A DNA stretch of 62,300 nucleotides from an uncultured Hungatella sp. (GTDB lineage: Bacteria; Bacillota; Clostridia; Lachnospirales; Lachnospiraceae). The translations under genes were made by a program, and so were the position numbers. Below are positions 61,529 to 62,300 of this stretch, piece by piece; positions within the stretch are counted from its first letter, which is position 1; every line of letters starts with the position of its first letter. The stretch spans positions 1 to 62,300 of the forward strand of contig CAJTUV010000020.1 in assembly GCA_910579515.1 (NCBI GenBank), read 5' to 3'. The notes beneath the pieces are model-generated. The model ran no database searches and was not told where the DNA came from. It saw nothing but the letters and a program-made list of their open reading frames with translations.

Positions 61529-61557
61529 ACCCCTACAATCACGAGGATTGTAGGGGT
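61529..61557. terminator. Hairpin between scfA and scfB
   Basis: ACCCCTACAATC (61529-61540) and GATTGTAGGGGT (61546-61557) form a perfect 12-bp stem with a 5-base loop. On the minus strand it lies between the SCIFF gene and its maturase and is followed by AATTTAAATG, so termination there would be partial at most. It may keep peptide transcript above maturase transcript. Confidence 0.7.
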
Positions 61558-61595
61558 TTTGCTCATCTGCCGCTTTCTTCTGAATCCTGGATTCC

Positions 61596-61742
61596 TCAGC
61601 GATTTGCGTTCTCGCAGCTCTGATTTCCTACTGTGCAGGAAGTCTTGCATGCAGACTGGCAAGAAGTCTGGCACTCGCCGCAGCCACCTTTTTTCATGCT
61701 GGTCTTTAAGGTGTTGTTGCTTAAGGTTTTTACTTTTTTCAT
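61596..61742 (-). CDS. scfA: SCIFF (six cysteines in forty-five) ribosomal peptide precursor
   Basis: A 48-residue peptide beginning MKKVKTLSNNTLK, with six cysteines at positions 21, 24, 28, 32, 36 and 43, the pattern that names the SCIFF family. A lysine-rich leader of about 18 residues precedes the GGCGEC start of the Cys-rich core. Each Cys is thought to be linked to a nearby Thr by the partner radical-SAM enzyme. AGGAGG lies upstream of the ATG. The peptide is near-universal in Clostridia; its biological role is not settled. Confidence 0.95.
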   Translation of the reverse strand: MKKVKTLSNNTLKTSMKKGGCGECQTSCQSACKTSCTVGNQSCENANR

Positions 61743-61814
61743 GATTTTAAGTTTCCTCCTGTTTTTATAAGACATACACAGCTTTTGGTATGTGTATTCC
61801 AGTTATCTTTTGGC

Positions 61815-61843
61815 ATTATAGCATAAGTAGTTTGTGGACGCAA
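61815..61843 (-). promoter_or_regulatory. Promoter of scfA
   Basis: TTGCGT (61838-61843) and a consensus TATAAT (61815-61820) on the minus strand are 17 bases apart, giving a leader of about 65 bases before the ATG at 61742. A weak ATACACA/TGTGTAT hairpin lies in the leader. Confidence 0.7.
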
Positions 61844-61959
61844 GGATTTTTGGGGGGATTTCGGGGGAAGGGGAACATTGGAATATAAAAAGGGCCAATA
61901 GATAGTTGTTTTGAACTGCTCCCTGTCAAGTAGACAGTTAAAAAAATAAAATTTTTTAC

Positions 61960-61985
61960 CTGCCAGTCTCAAAGAGGACTGGCAG
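61960..61985 (-). terminator. Terminator of the IS3 transposase
   Basis: CTGCCAGTC and GACTGGCAG (61960-61968 and 61977-61985) form a perfect 9-bp stem. On the minus strand it is followed by GTAAAAAATTTTATTTTTTT, just after the transposase stop. Confidence 0.75.
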
Positions 61986-61990
61986 AGTTT

Positions 61991-62300
61991 TTATGCAGCA
62001 TCTTTCAAATAGTTTCTATATTCTATCGGTGTCATACAGTTTAGGCGCTTCTGATACCGATGATTATTATAATAATCTATGTAATCGGATATGGCCTCCT
62101 TTAGTTCCTCATATGTTTGAAATTTCTTCAGATAATACATTTCTGATTTCAGCATCCCCCAAAACGCTTCCATTGGTCCGTTATCAATACATCTGGATAC
62201 TCTTGACATACTTTGCGTCATTCCTGCTTTGTTAAGCTTTTTGCGGAAGGATTTTGAGGTGTATTGGTACCCACGGTCACTGTGGAATAAAGGTTTTGCA
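61991..62300 (-). CDS. IS3-family transposase OrfB, C-terminal part, truncated by the window edge
   Basis: In frame with the ATG-headed segment at 62221, the coding frame runs open to the window edge and includes LFHSDRGYQYTS, the second catalytic Asp of the DDE motif. The last catalytic Glu lies in the familiar DNGPMEAFWGMLKSE, followed by DYIDYYNNHRYQKRLNCMTP and IEYRNYL. At least 102 residues are visible. This marks an rve integrase-type IS3 OrfB (IS150-like); the upstream half and orfA lie outside. Confidence 0.92.
   Translation of the reverse strand, partial: AKPLFHSDRGYQYTSKSFRKKLNKAGMTQSMSRVSRCIDNGPMEAFWGMLKSEMYYLKKFQTYEELKEAISDYIDYYNNHRYQKRLNCMTPIEYRNYLKDAA

Larger units (their letters stand above)
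61912..62300 (-). mobile_element. IS3-family insertion sequence, partial (one end)
   Basis: The element begins at a probable terminal repeat TGAACTGCTCCCTGTCAAG near 61912, starting with TG as IS3-family ends do, and continues past the window edge. It contains the end of the transposase gene and its terminator. The other end and any target duplication are outside the window, so the outer boundary is inferred. Confidence 0.75.

Noticed and set aside
61739..61972. 77-residue minus-strand frame upstream of scfA
   Set aside because: It spans the IS end, the scfA promoter and the leader; composition and lack of a ribosome binding site argue against it, and scfA explains the region better.

Overview
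The window comes from a motile, Gram-positive anaerobe, most probably a Lachnospiraceae (Clostridium cluster XIVa). The reasons are a clostridial-type fla/che operon with flbD, a FliN-type FliY and cheC/cheD/cheV; a SCIFF peptide next to its radical-SAM maturase at the end of a yajC-tgt-secDF group; a methionine aminopeptidase with an N-terminal SEC-C zinc motif; strong AGGAGG ribosome binding sites; and a gut-type beta-glucuronidase locus. Nearly all genes lie on the minus strand. No rRNA, tRNA or CRISPR array was found.

Layout. 1-5.2 kb: the C-terminal end of an unrecognised plus-strand gene, guaA with a long hairpin leader, map, a MATE exporter and a metallo-beta-lactamase-fold protein. 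5.2-15.3 kb: a glycan-use locus read leftward from 14.17 kb in the order DUF2264, GH88, sugar-binding lipoprotein, two ABC permeases, isomerase and GH2 beta-glucuronidase, with a divergent AraC regulator. It looks built to import and cleave (unsaturated) glucuronides. 15.4-41.4 kb: one flagellar/chemotaxis operon of about 26 kb read leftward from two stacked sigma-A-like promoters near 41.6 kb. Its order is flgB, fliE, fliF, fliG, fliH, fliI, fliJ, fliK, flgD, a flagellar-operon protein, flgE, flbD, motA, motB, fliM, cheY, flgC, fliY, fliO, fliP, fliQ, fliR, flhB, flhA, sigD, two rod proteins, cheC, cheD, cheV, and a secreted wall-binding protein. Just upstream is a separate FliD-C-like gene with a sigma-28-type promoter.

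43-49.7 kb: an AGCS amino-acid symporter, a zinc-dependent phospholipase-like protein (plus strand), a lipoprotein, a DUF1015 protein, serA and serC. 49.7-54.4 kb: ilvB, ilvD and leuB, which probably run on into serC-serA-DUF1015 from one promoter upstream of leuB. 54.4-61.7 kb: a second MATE exporter, a HAD hydrolase, yajC, tgt, secDF, the SCIFF maturase and the 48-residue SCIFF precursor. 61.9 kb to the end: one end of an IS3-family insertion sequence, cut by the window edge.

Most notable points: FliY lacks an N-terminal CheY-P docking peptide but has three tandem FliM-like MSQDEINALL motifs in its linker, each on an 87-bp repeat. flgC sits between cheY and fliY instead of beside flgB. fliL, flhF and flhG are missing from their usual places. 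CheC has one degraded active site. A 101-bp inverted-repeat element with 5-bp flanking repeats lies in the guaA leader. A possible 33-residue small ORF with a strong ribosome binding site precedes the FliD-like gene.
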